Origin: Trematomus loennbergii
Taxonomy: Eukaryota > Chordata > Actinopteri > Perciformes > Nototheniidae
Direction: 5' to 3'
Assembly (NCBI GenBank): GCA_012861695.1
Contig: JAAOOA010000619.1
Location: forward strand, 83,501 to 147,500
Length of the DNA: 64,000 bases
This document shows, one piece after another, positions 38,901 to 47,526 of this stretch. The notes beneath the pieces were generated by a model, which did not search any database, was not told the DNA's origin, and saw only the letters and a list, made by a program, of their open reading frames with translations. The position numbers and the translations under genes are program-made. Position 1 is the first letter of the stretch. Every line of letters starts with the position of its first letter.

Positions 38901-41612
38901 GGAATTTTACCCCCAAAAAAAGTGCACTTGAGGCGAATTTATCCTCTTTTACCTGTGATTTTTTGATTTGATGAAACATAATTAGCTATTTTAAATAGCT
39001 ACCTTAACATAGCCTTAAGAGCCCGGCTAATACTTGGTATGAAACTGAGCTATTATTTTGTATATCAGTATGTAGTGTCTCTACTTTAAAGAGTCCTCTC
39101 CTGCTGATGTTCAGGTGTATATCAGTATGTAGTGTCTCTACTTTAAAGAGTCCTCTCCTGCTGATGTTCAGGTGTATCAGTATGTAGTGTCTCTACTTTA
39201 AAGAGTCCTCTCCTGCTGATGTTCAGGTGTATATCAGTATGTAGTGTCTCTACTTTAAAGAGTCCTCTCCTGCTGATGTTCAGGTGTATATCAGTATGTA
39301 GTGTCTCTACTTTAAGAGTCCTCTCCTGCTGATGTTCAGGTGTATATCAGTATGTAGTGTCTCTACTTTAAAGAGTCCTCTCCTGCTGATGTTCAGGTGT
39401 ATATCAGTATGTAGTGTCTCTACTTTAAAGAGTCCTCTCCAGCTGATGTTCAGGTGTATATCAGTATGTAGTGTCTCTACTTTAAAGAGTCCTCTCCTGC
39501 TGATGTTCAGGTGTATATCAGTATGTAGTGTCTCTACTTTAAAGAGTCCTCTCCTGCTGATGTTCAGGTGTATATCAGTATGTAGTGTCTCTACTTTAAA
39601 GAGTCCTCTCCTGCTGATGATCAGGTGTATATCAGTATGTAGTGTCTCTACTTTAAGAGTCCTCTCCTGCTGATGTTCAGGTGTATATCAGTATGTAGTG
39701 TCTCTACTTTAAAGAGTCCTCTCCTGCTGATGTTCAGGTGTATATCAGTATGTAGTGTCTCTACTTTAAAGAGTCCTCTCCTGCTGATGTTCAGGTGTAT
39801 ATTAGTATGTAGTGTCTCTACTTTAAAGAGTCCTCTCCTGCTGCTGATGTTCAGGTGTATATCAGTATGTAGTGTCTCTACTTTAAAGAGTCCTCTCCTG
39901 CTGATGTTCAGGTGTATATCAGTATGTAGTGTCTCTACTTTAAAGAGTCCTCTCCTGCTGATGTTCAGGTGTATATCAGTATTTAGTGTCTCTACTTTAA
40001 AGAGTGCTCTCCTGCTGATGTTCAGGTGTATATCAGTATGTAGTGTCTCTACTTTAAAGAGTCCTCTCCTGCTGATGTTCAGGTGTATATCAGTATGTAG
40101 TGTATCTACTTTAAAGAGTCCTCTCCTGCTGATGTTCAGGTGTATATCAGTATGTAGTAGTGTCTCTACTTTAAAGAGTCCTCTCCTGCTGATGTTCAGG
40201 TGTATATCAGTATGTAGTGTCTCTACTTTAAAGAGTCCTCTCCTGCTGATGTTCAGGTGTATATCAGTATGTAGTGTCTCTACTTTAAAGAGTCCTCTCC
40301 TGCTGATGTTCAGGTGTATATCAGTATGTAGTGTCTCTACTTTAAAGAGTCCTCTCCTGCTGATGTTCAGGTGTATATCAGTATGTAGTGTCTTTACTTT
40401 AAAGAGTCCTCTCCTGCTGATGTTCAGGTGTATATCAGTATGTAGTGTCTCTACTTTAAAGAGTCCTCTCCTGCTGATGTTCAGGTGTATATCAGTATGT
40501 AGTGTCTCTACTTTAAAGAGTCCTCTCCTGCTGATGTTCAGGTGTATATCAGTATGTAGTGTCTCTACTTTAAAGAGTCCTCTCCTGCTGATGTTCAGGT
40601 GTATATCAGTATGTAGTGTCTCTACTTTAAAGAGTCCTCTCCTGCTGATGTTCAGGTGTATATCAGTATGTAGTGTCTCTACTTTAAAGAGTCCTCTCCT
40701 GCTGATGTTCAGGTGTATATCAGTATGTAGTGTCTCTACTTTAAAGAGTCCTCTCCTGCTGATGTTCAGGTGTATATCAGTATGTAGTGTCTCTACTTTA
40801 AAGAGTCCTCTCCTGCTGATGTTCAGGTGTATATCAGTATGTAGTGTCTCTACTTTAAAGAGTCCTCTCCTGCTGATGTTCAGGTGTATATCAGAGGGAA
40901 AAAAATGTAAGTTGTGATGTATGACTTAAATATAACCCTGAATCAATTTAAAATAATAAATAATTAAAAGTAAACTATCAAACTAGCTCAGGATGTAAAA
41001 GTAGGAATTTTACCCCCAAAAAGTGCATTTGAGAGGGAAATGTGGCACTTTTTACCACTATATCAGAGAGTAAAGTTTGTTAAAAACTCTTTATTTAATT
41101 GTTTTAATTTTATCTTGCACTGTTTGATTCTAACTTTTTTGAAATGCAAGTTTTATATTATTCCTATTTATGTTTATTTAATCGTTTTATGTTTACCTTA
41201 TTTTAAATGTCTATTTCTTTCCTGCACTATTTTATTTAGTATTTACAGACGACAACCAGTGAAGAAAGTGTTTTAAAATATGCGGAAAACCACCATTAGT
41301 ATCACTTAATTAGCGAAATAAAAAGATGCCAATTAATTTAAACCGAATAAAAGAGTTATTTTAAGATTTTGGCCTAAATTAATTCACAATAAAACCTGTA
41401 TTTCCACCAAAGAGTGTTTGGTTTCTACAGAGAAATAAAGGGACTTTCTCTCAATCAACGCTAAGTTAAAACACACACTTATTAAACTAACTTTATGACA
41501 TGATTTAAAGTTATTTCATCCATAAAATCCACCTGTTGAGTGTCGCTAAACACGGTGACGGTGAAGAAACAAACAAGCTTCCGCCATTATCACCTACCGG
41601 ATCAATGTCCAT
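29815..41612 (-). CDS. vamp8: VAMP8 (endobrevin), R-SNARE
   Basis: A small tail-anchored R-SNARE that pairs with syntaxin and SNAP partners in fusion of late endosomes, lysosomes, autophagosomes and secretory granules. Coding exons on the minus strand: 41612-41598 (MDIDP, Kozak-like CCAACATGG), 33964-33797, 29997-29815. All joins are phase 0 and the predicted protein is 121 residues. The SNARE motif spans about residues 18-76 with [19 protein letters not shown], whose ILAR arginine (residue 44) is the zero-layer residue. The juxtamembrane WWKN and a Val/Ile/Leu membrane anchor (about 82-101) match VAMP8 rather than VAMP2 or VAMP4. The protein ends in a Pro/Thr-rich tail of about 20 residues, whereas human VAMP8 (100 residues) stops soon after the anchor. 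No frame break is seen, unlike the neighbouring genes. The two introns (7.6 and 3.8 kb) hold the 57-bp, 37-bp and 72-bp arrays. Confidence 0.93.
30137..31440. mobile_element. TTAA MITE hosting the 37-bp minisatellite, copy 2
   Basis: Opens TTAAAGGTCTCCTATTATGC and carries the 37-bp array followed by the same subterminal segment as copy 1 (CCTGATCCATTTATATAAAA, CTGATCAGATTTGG), in opposite orientation to 18524-19375. The far terminus is lost or replaced near 31440. It lies in vamp8 intron 2. Confidence 0.75.
30165..31327 (+). repeat. 37-bp minisatellite, about 31 copies
   Basis: Same 37-base unit as 18687-19347 (TCTTCTACATCAACATGTGT and onward) but on the plus strand. Variants CACGTGT and CATGTGT alternate, and many units have lost one to four bases. 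All three plus frames stay open for 391-419 codons. These are artefacts of a stop-free unit, not genes. Confidence 0.95.
31441..32235. other. Vamp8 intron 2 DNA with dispersed-repeat fragments
   Basis: Contains GGAATGAGTCATAATAA (31460), GGAATGAGTCCTAAAACC (32130) and GATGCTGCCTTCAGGGTC (31600). All of these recur at 30035, 60120 and 61480, next to other arrays. The fragments appear to be the body of a repeat family that carries the 72-bp array. No gene. Confidence 0.6.
32236..33547 (+). repeat. 72-bp minisatellite, array 1, about 18 copies
   Basis: Unit of 72 bases starting GCCACCTTTAGCTTAGCGGT, then GGTGACGTGAAGTCATGTGA, CCGTGCTGTAGTTCCTTTAT and AGCCCAACATTA. Copies are nearly identical, differing mainly at the GCCACC/GCCGCC/GCCCC start. 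Each unit has TGACGTGA and TCATGTGA. It lies in vamp8 intron 2. Confidence 0.96.
33612..33708 (+). pseudogene. Orphan exon-like segment in vamp8 intron 2
   Basis: A 97-bp segment on the strand opposite vamp8, bounded by a strong acceptor (TTCCACTCTCTTTCTGCAG) and a GCG|GTAAAG donor. It reads [20 protein letters not shown] and, after a two-base shortfall near 33677, [10 protein letters not shown], a charged coiled-coil-like peptide. I do not recognise the source gene and no partner exons are visible nearby. It could be a captured exon or a relic of another gene. Confidence 0.4.
33797..33964 (-). CDS. vamp8: vamp8 exon 2: SNARE motif
   Basis: Fifty-six intact codons from a GTCCCAG acceptor to a GGG|GTGAGT donor, encoding a Pro/Glu/Ala linker and most of the SNARE heptads including [15 protein letters not shown]. 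Confidence 0.95.
34742..35312. mobile_element. PIF/Harbinger-like MITE with TTA target duplication
   Basis: Inverted termini CGGCCCGTCCACA at both ends, extended by GCGTTAAAAAAATCTTGGA on each side, flanked by TTA at 34739-34741 and 35313-35315. A three-base TTA duplication and this length (571 bp) fit non-autonomous PIF/Harbinger elements. Internal frames are not coding. It lies in vamp8 intron 1. Confidence 0.85.
35960..37460. mobile_element. Element hosting 57-bp array 2 (borders approximate)
   Basis: The left part (GTTTTAGTGCATGTCAATGG, then CTCCTATTGGCTAGCG and GGGGCGGGACATCTCTAAGC) is the same body as 22700-22900 and 29223-29454, in reverse orientation to the first. It runs directly into the 57-bp array. 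Terminal repeats are not intact. It lies in vamp8 intron 1. Confidence 0.65.
36269..37460 (-). repeat. 57-bp minisatellite, array 2, about 21 copies
   Basis: Inverted relative to arrays 1 and 3. Units are close to consensus, with several 1-3 base losses and a late ATGAGCAGG variant in the last five copies. Peptide repeats in both directions are artefacts of the codon-multiple unit. Confidence 0.95.
37461..38227. other. Vamp8 intron 1 DNA, nothing recognised
   Basis: AT-rich sequence without open frames of note, splice-flanked exons or clear repeats, apart from a short TAATTAGCTATTTTAAA motif near 38205 that recurs near 38980. Confidence 0.5.
38228..38617. mobile_element. TTAA MITE (AAGGTGGGGTAGGTAA family), copy 1
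   Basis: Ends AAAGGTGGGGTAGGTAA and ACCCCACCTTTAA, with TTAA on the right and a decayed CTAA on the left, 390 bp. The body contains GAGCCGGCCCGGCTAAAAT and TTATCTCGTGCCCTCATTG, shared with 46845-47233, 47944-48132 and 51445-51825. The internal frame is not a gene. Confidence 0.85.
38873..41035. repeat. Direct repeats flanking 57-bp array 3
   Basis: About 60 bp (ATCAAAGTAGCTCAGGATG and onward through GGAATTTTACCCCCAAAA) at 38873-38935 recurs directly at 40977-41035. The two copies bracket array 3 and suggest that the array lies inside a duplicated segment. Confidence 0.7.
39060..40893 (+). repeat. 57-bp minisatellite, array 3, about 32 copies
   Basis: The longest and most uniform copy of the 57-base unit. 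It supports a 414-codon frame repeating a 19-residue peptide ([19 protein letters not shown]). This is spurious: it exists because 57 is divisible by three, it has no promoter or splice context, and its frame is broken by an indel near 39655. It lies in vamp8 intron 1. Confidence 0.96.
41598..41612 (-). CDS. vamp8: vamp8 exon 1
   Basis: Five codons, MDIDP, followed by a CCG|GTAGGT donor. The start has A at -3 and G at +4. Short acidic first coding exons are usual for this family, in which residues before the SNARE motif vary. Confidence 0.8.
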
Positions 41613-42369
41613 GTTGGTGGAAATAGTCCCGATTGAGCCCCAAAGGTGGATGAAGTTGGTTCAAAGTAGTTGTTGTTTACAAGTTTTATTCAACTCTTTT
41701 TTTAGTTGTTTACAGAGTTTTATGCTCCAACAACAGCGAGCGTTTCCTCTTCTGCCTGACTTCCTGGTTGCTTTTTTTTTTCCTCCTTTCAAAGCAAATT
41801 CCTCCGCGTCATGTGTAAAGCGGCCAATAACGTAGGGACTACTTCTTGATTTTCAAAACAAAGCCGGTCTAAAAGTCATGCTGTGTTTTATTATCGTTTG
41901 GAAAATGATATATAATCCTTAAAAATGTCAGAAACAAAGCCACCTTTCCTACACTTTATACAATAACACATGAACAGTGATACGACTCCAATTACCCCAA
42001 ATTAAATGGAGTTTGCTGTACGATCCAATTAATTCCATAAAAACAGAAAGCAGCCTCCCCAGATTTATTTTGTAATACTTTCAGGTTCTTCTAAAACACA
42101 TGCATTGGAGGATCTAAGTGTCTTTGTTATAAATGAAAGGCAGTATTTGATGTGTGGGGACAGGTTACGTAAAGCCGTGTAAATCATTAAAAGCACTTTA
42201 AAATTTATTCTGAAAGACACGGATAACCAGTTCAATGATTCCAGCACATGTGTACTTTTACTCCACTACATGTATTTAATCCTTTAGTTACTTTACAGAT
42301 GTGGATGAATGATGTGAAATACAATCAAGTGTTAAATCAGACTTTAGTTCCACCTGGAGTAAATCCACA

Positions 42370-42600
42370 AGCTACCCTGCAGTATACAAAGTCATTCAAA
42401 CTAGCTGCACCTTTAACAGCTTTGAGAACACTTTCATGATCAATCATTATAAAACATATCATATATATTATTCTGAAATGGACCAATCTGCACAATGACT
42501 ACTTTTACTGTCGCTACTTTCACTATATTTTGATGATAATACTTTTCTACTTTTACTTGAGTAACATTTTGAATGCAGGACTTTTCCTGTAACAGAGCAT
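42370..42600. repeat. Second copy of the dispersed repeat at 26500-26735
   Basis: Nearly identical run from CCTGCAGTATACA through TTTTCTACTTTTACTTGAG and GAATGCAGGACTTTTCCTG, without the large AGTACTT expansion seen at 26.8 kb. No coding content. Confidence 0.8.
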
Positions 42601-43148
42601 TTGTTCTTCTTTGTATTGCTAACTTCTTTCACCCCTGACGGACTGTATCTCTGGCTAAAGGTTAGATAAGTGTTTAATCTTGCTCCTCCCTGCAGATCTG
42701 CTCCGTCACAGCTGCACCGACTGGTTTCTCCTCCATCAGCAGGGCAGAGCGACACCTTGATACTGAGTCAGACAACTGCTGGGAATCACAAGCAGCTAAA
42801 AATAACCCTCTATGAGTCTGCTACAACAACAACAAATATTTGAAAATGTAAGAAAACACTTTATCTATCAAGATTAATGGGGACCTATCATGCAAAATGC
42901 AATTTTGTACATCTTTTATACATGAATATGTGTCCCCGGTGTTCAAGGGAACTCACCAAGTGTCAGAAAACACAACCCTCTCTATTTTCCTCCATACCCA
43001 TATCTCTAAAAAAAAAGGGGCTGCAACGGATCTGATAAAAACTGATCCAGATTTGAACACTGTCCTGACGTCAGGACGGTGGCGCTACGGCTATTGGGCC
43101 AACTCTCCACCTATCAGGGGAATGTGGGGTTGGGCCACGGCCGGCCAT

Positions 43149-44267
43149 AGAGTGGCGAAGTCACGCCCATCTACTTCCGCCCCATGGGACCTTATTTCGG
43201 AAAAATAATATATGAAGTCAATGGAGAGAGAAAACTTATCTTTCGATCCCGTTTGAATTGTGCCATGAATTACACATATGATGTTTGTCAATCTTAAAAA
43301 ATAATTTCCATGTCAAAAAAGTCACAGTTTGTCGTAAAACTGTTGAAATATAAGACTATGAAAAAATACGTAACTAGAAAGACTACAAATCCCAGAGTCG
43401 CGTAAGTGATGTCACAATTGTTTTCCTCCACTAAGAGATACCTAAGATCAGCGCAATATAGATATAATCTATCTATATGGCGCTGGCTAAGATAAGATAA
43501 CTTTAACAAGATGCCTGTGTGCTTAGTACCAGGTTGTTATTATACCAGCAATGGGTCTTGCCCGTTCTTTCGCTTCCCGTCTGATGAAAGAGGAGTGTCT
43601 GGATCAAGCTAGCTAGTAGCTAGCACGTTAGTTAGCATTACAGCCTTGTCATTTTTATTAGCCTTAACATGAAGTAACATTAAGTAACCCAAAATGTTAA
43701 ACAGTAAGAGTAGTAGTCATATTTCGTGAACCCTTTGAAGAGTACTGTCACCGGTGTGATCATTCTATAATACACCGTTTAAGCCCGGGGAGAAATGCTA
43801 ACGCTAGCGATCTTCTCTACTTCATGCTATCTGCACAAATGGTTGACATTAAACATTAAAACGACCGGGCAGTTCAGAGAGAATCAAAGGAAGGCAGGCA
43901 GGCAGCTTTGCATGACATTCTTCAGGACGTGTTTCATTGTGGTGATAGTGAGGATAGTCAATCGTTTTGTTGACAAGACAGTAGTGACGGCCATCTTGGT
44001 GACGTGTGTTGTTCTGTGAGACCAGAGATGTAGTTCATTGAGCGGTTCACACAAACAAATGTGTTACTTCACAGTTTTACGACACATTTTATTTTTTTTG
44101 ACTTGCAAAATTATCTTTTAAATTGACAAACATCATATGTGTAATTCGTGGCACAATTCAAACGGGATCGAAAGATAATCTTTCTCTCTCCATTGACTTC
44201 AATGCATAACTTTTCCGAAATAAGGTCCCATGGGGCTCCACCGGAAGGGGAGGGACTTCGCCACTCT
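43149..44267 (+). mobile_element. THAP-domain-related DNA transposon, left copy
   Basis: Terminal inverted repeats start AGAGTGGCGAAG and extend inward through GGGACCTTATTTCGGAAAA and TTTCGATCCCGTTTGAATTG for about 150 bp. At 43511 an ATG opens MPVCLVPGCYYTSNGSC followed by FFRFPSDERG, the N-terminal half of a THAP zinc finger (C-x3-C spacing, FxRFP). The frame then ends and no catalytic domain remains. THAP domains occur in P-element-like and Kolobok-like transposases. Which applies is not decidable here. Confidence 0.75.
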
Positions 44268-44279
44268 AGAGTGGCGAAG
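44256..44279. repeat. Perfect palindrome at the junction of the inverted pair
   Basis: Twenty-four bases, perfectly self-complementary, centred on CCACTCTAGAGTGG between 44267 and 44268. It consists of the two transposon termini abutting with no spacer. Confidence 0.93.
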
Positions 44280-45180
44280 CCCCTCCCTTCCGGTCACACG
44301 TCACCAAGATGGCCGTCACTACTGTCAACAAACCGATTGGCTACCCTCACACTATCACCACAATGAAACACGTCCTGAAGAATGTCATGCAAAGCTGCCT
44401 GCCTGCCTGCCTGCCTTCGATTCTCTCTGAACTGCCCGGTCGTTTTAATGTTTAATGTCAACCATTTGTGCCGATAGCATGAAGTAGAGAAGATCGCTAG
44501 CGTTAGCGTTAGCATTTCTCCCCCGGGCTTAAATGGTGTATTATAGAATGATCACACCGGTGACAGTACTATTCAAAGGGTTCACGAAATATGACTACTA
44601 CTCTTACTGTTTAACATTTTGGGTTACTTAATGTTACTTCATGTTAAGGCTAATAAAAATGACAAGGCTGTAATGCTAACTAACGTGCTAGCTACTAGCT
44701 AGGTAGCTAACTTGATCTACACACTCCTCTTTCATCAGACGGGAAGCGAAAGAACAAGCAAAACTCATTGCTGGTATAATAACAACCTGGTACTAAGCAC
44801 ACAGGCATCTTGTGAAAGTTATCTTATCTGAGCCAGCGCCATATAGATAGATTCTATCTATATGGCGCTGATCGTATATATACGGTATTATACGTGTATC
44901 GTAGTGTCTCAATTGTGACATCACTTACGCGACTCTGGGATTTGTAGTCTTTCTAGTTTCGTATTTTCAAAGTCTTATATTTCAACAGTTTTAAGACAAA
45001 CTGTGACTTTTTTGACATGGAAATGATTTTTTAAGATTGACAAACATCATATGTGTAATTCATGGCACAATTCAAACGGGATCGAAAGATAAGTTTTCTC
45101 TCCCCATTGACTTCAATGCATAATTTTTCCGAAATAAGGTCCCATACCCCGGAAGTAAGTGGGAGGGACTTCGCCACTCT
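44268..45180 (-). mobile_element. THAP-domain-related DNA transposon, right copy (inverted)
   Basis: An inverted relative of the left copy with the same AGAGTGGCGAAG termini, lacking about 200 bp next to the shared junction. The THAP start (MPVCLVPGCYYTSNE) is at 44808 on the minus strand. Together the copies form a hairpin-capable structure with arms of roughly 0.9-1.1 kb. Confidence 0.75.
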
Positions 45181-45904
45181 ATTGCCGCTCGAAAGCGCTG
45201 GATACGCTGTAGTACATATGCCAGGCCTGTAAGTGGCGCTGTAGTCTGCCACAAAAGCAGCGAAGAAGACATCCTGCCCATAGTTACCATGGTTACCCTT
45301 CTGTTTATTCTCCGCTGTGGCTCTTTTTCTCCCTCCCCGAGGCAAGCGTTTGCTCCCCTGCTTTAATTCAATGCAATCCCTCCCCGTCGAGGCAAGCACT
45401 GTAATTCTCTCCGGTTAGTCCACCAGCAGATGACAAACACCCACCTCTCCGCCTCTTCCAAGGAACGAGGGGACCGTGCGGCAGAGTTTCAGTTTCAGTT
45501 TGTTTCGCCGGTCAAGATGTCCGTTAAAGTTTAAATCTTCCGGACAAAATTAGAAAAGTGCCGGTCAAAGGTCTTCTTTGTTATTTATTGAGCTTTAAAC
45601 AAATGAATAACAACTCTATATAATAAAACACGGAGGACAGAGATCTCTTTTTCTCCCCCTCTTCTGACAGCCCAGCAGCTGATCAGAGCACGGCTCCCCT
45701 CTCCTGCAGGGGGGCGTGGTCAGCCCGTAGACAGCAAACAGCACATAGAGCGAAATGAGGCATGGCTAAAATGCATGATCTGTTTGGTATTTTGAAAACA
45801 GAAACGTATAAATATACCTTATATAGGTATGGCCCTACAATATATCATTTAAATATAGCATGATAGGTCCACTTTAAACAACGTCTGAAATAATATGGCT
45901 TTGA

Positions 45905-46406
45905 TTAAAGGGGACCTATCATGCAAAATGCACTTTTGTACGTCTTTTATACATGAATATGTGTCCCCGGTGTGTCAGGGAACTCACCAAGTGTCAGAAA
46001 ACACAACCCTCTCTCTTTTCCTCCAACCCAAATCTCTAAAAACGGGGCTGCAACGGAGCTGATTTGAAATTGTTCTGACGTCAGAAACAGGGAGCTCCGC
46101 CTATATGGGCAACTCTCCACCTATCAGGGGAATGGGCCATGGCCACAGCCATTGCCGCTCGAAAGCGCTGGAGACGCTGTAGTACATATGCCAGTCCTGT
46201 AAGTGGCGCTGTAGTCTGCCACAAAAGCAGCGAAGACTTCTTACAGAATCACCCTTGCAAAAACAGGGCTGGAAAAGAGCAAATAGAGCGAAATGAGGCA
46301 TGGCTAAAATGCATTGGTATTTTGAAAAAAAAACTTCACAGACATGTTTTATATAGGTATGGCCCTACAATAATTATTAAAATATAGCATGATAGGTCCA
46401 CTTTAA
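45905..46406 (+). mobile_element. TTAA MITE (GGGACCTATCATGC family), copy 3
   Basis: TTAA ends, 502 bp, with GGGGACCTATCATGCAAA and GCATGATAGGTCCACTTTAA. It sits only 27 bp from copy 2 in the same orientation. The body carries ATTGCCGCTCGAAAGCGCTG. Confidence 0.87.
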
Positions 46407-46472
46407 AGGAGCCATTTGAGAGACATGTTAAACGGTTGATTTTATTATCATGTCAAAATGTAACTTAAAGGG

Positions 46473-46797
46473 GCCCGCCTTTAGCTTAGCGGTGGTGACG
46501 TGAAGTCATGTGACCGTGCTGTAGTTCCTTTATAGCCCAACATTAGCCTCCTTTAGCTTAGCGGTGGTGACCTGAAGTCATGTGACCGTGCTGTAGTTCC
46601 TTATAGCCCAACATTAGCCACCTTTAGCTTAGCGGTGGTGACGTGAAGTCATGTGACCGTGCTGTAGTTCCTTTATAGCCTAACATTAGCCACCTTTAGC
46701 TTATCGATGGTGACGTGAAGTCATGTGACCGTGCTGTAGTTCCTTTATAGCCTAACGTTAGCTGCCTTTAGCTTAGCGGTGGTGACCTGAAGTATTT
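46473..46797 (+). repeat. 72-bp minisatellite, array 2, 4-5 copies
   Basis: Same unit and orientation as 32236-33547, somewhat more diverged (GACCTGAAG, TTATCGATGG variants). It directly follows TTAAAGGGGCCC at 46465, which looks like a TTAA element end. It lies between vamp8 and ncaph. Confidence 0.93.
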
Positions 46798-46844
46798 TCT
46801 TTGTAGGCACAAAGAACAGATACAAATGATATATTTCTCAAATA

Positions 46845-47233
46845 TTAAAGGTAGTATGTAATTTTGGAGAAACCAGCTCGAGTGCGCTAGGATTTGAAAA
46901 TACACAGCCGGAAAAAATCTGCCACTTCCTTACAGAGCCCCTCCTCCAACACACACGAACGCGCACATGACCAATGAGGGCACGAGATAAGTTTGTGCCC
47001 CGATGGAAGGCTGACAGGCAGGTAGGCCATCCAGTTATTTTAGCCGGGCCGGCTCAAATGATTGGTCGTGCTTTTTACAGTACCACGGCTTCCACAGATG
47101 AATTTTTTTTATGGATTTTTTTGTCAAAGCACTTCAGATATTCATTGCTATCGGGATGTTAAGAGCATTCCATGGAATATAACAAGAAGTGTATCTCGAG
47201 CCGGTTTCTCAAACTTACCTACCCCACCTTTAA
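46845..47233. mobile_element. TTAA MITE (AAGGTGGGGTAGGTAA family), copy 2
   Basis: TTAA at both ends, 389 bp, with AAGGTAGTATGTAATTTTG and TACCTACCCCACCTTTAA. Inverted relative to 38228-38617. It lies just 3' of the ncaph polyadenylation signal. Confidence 0.86.
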
Positions 47234-47342
47234 AAGCATTTTAACATGAAGTAGGCATTTTTTTTAGAAAAAGGTTTTTATTCTTTTGACATATACATGG
47301 GAAACTCTCTTCAAAGGACGAGGAAGATTTCTTAATTCACAC

Positions 47343-47348
47343 TTTATT
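47343..47348 (-). terminator. Probable ncaph polyadenylation signal
   Basis: AATAAA on the minus strand, about 120 bases 3' of the ncaph TGA, in an A/T-rich context. Position and hexamer are right for the end of the transcript, but no cleavage site can be confirmed. Confidence 0.55.
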
Positions 47349-47466
47349 TGCAGGAGGATGAATACAAATATTAAAAAACTAAACAAGCGAGAACCACAGA
47401 GATAGAACACAGTAAAGAGTTAAGGAGAGAAGGAAGAGGTAACATATTCCCATAATTCATTTCTCC

Positions 47467-47526
47467 TCAGTGGCCTTGTCTGATGATGATATCCGACATG
47501 TCGTCCACCTTCACCAGCTCCAAATT
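47467..47526 (-). CDS. ncaph: ncaph last exon
   Basis: [19 protein letters not shown] and TGA after a TTTTTCACAG acceptor, phase 0. Compare the human end, which also closes in a D-L-S-D-V-L-V-R-Q-G pattern. Confidence 0.94.
   Translation of the reverse strand, partial: NLELVKVDDMSDIIIRQGH

Larger units (their letters stand above)
42874..45877 (+). mobile_element. TTAA MITE (GGGACCTATCATGC family), copy 2, with nested insertions
   Basis: TTAA ends with GGGGACCTATCATGC and GCATGATAGGTCCACTTTAA are 3.0 kb apart because a head-to-head pair of THAP-type elements (43149-45180) is inserted between CGGCC and TGCCG of the body. An extra 500 bp at about 45260-45745 is absent from the short copies and may be an ancestral longer interior or another insertion. 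Confidence 0.82.

Noticed and set aside
39673..40917. 414-codon frame as a repeat-protein gene
   Set aside because: It is the 57-bp minisatellite read in a codon-multiple frame. The same arrays occur at two other loci in both orientations, with no splice or promoter context.
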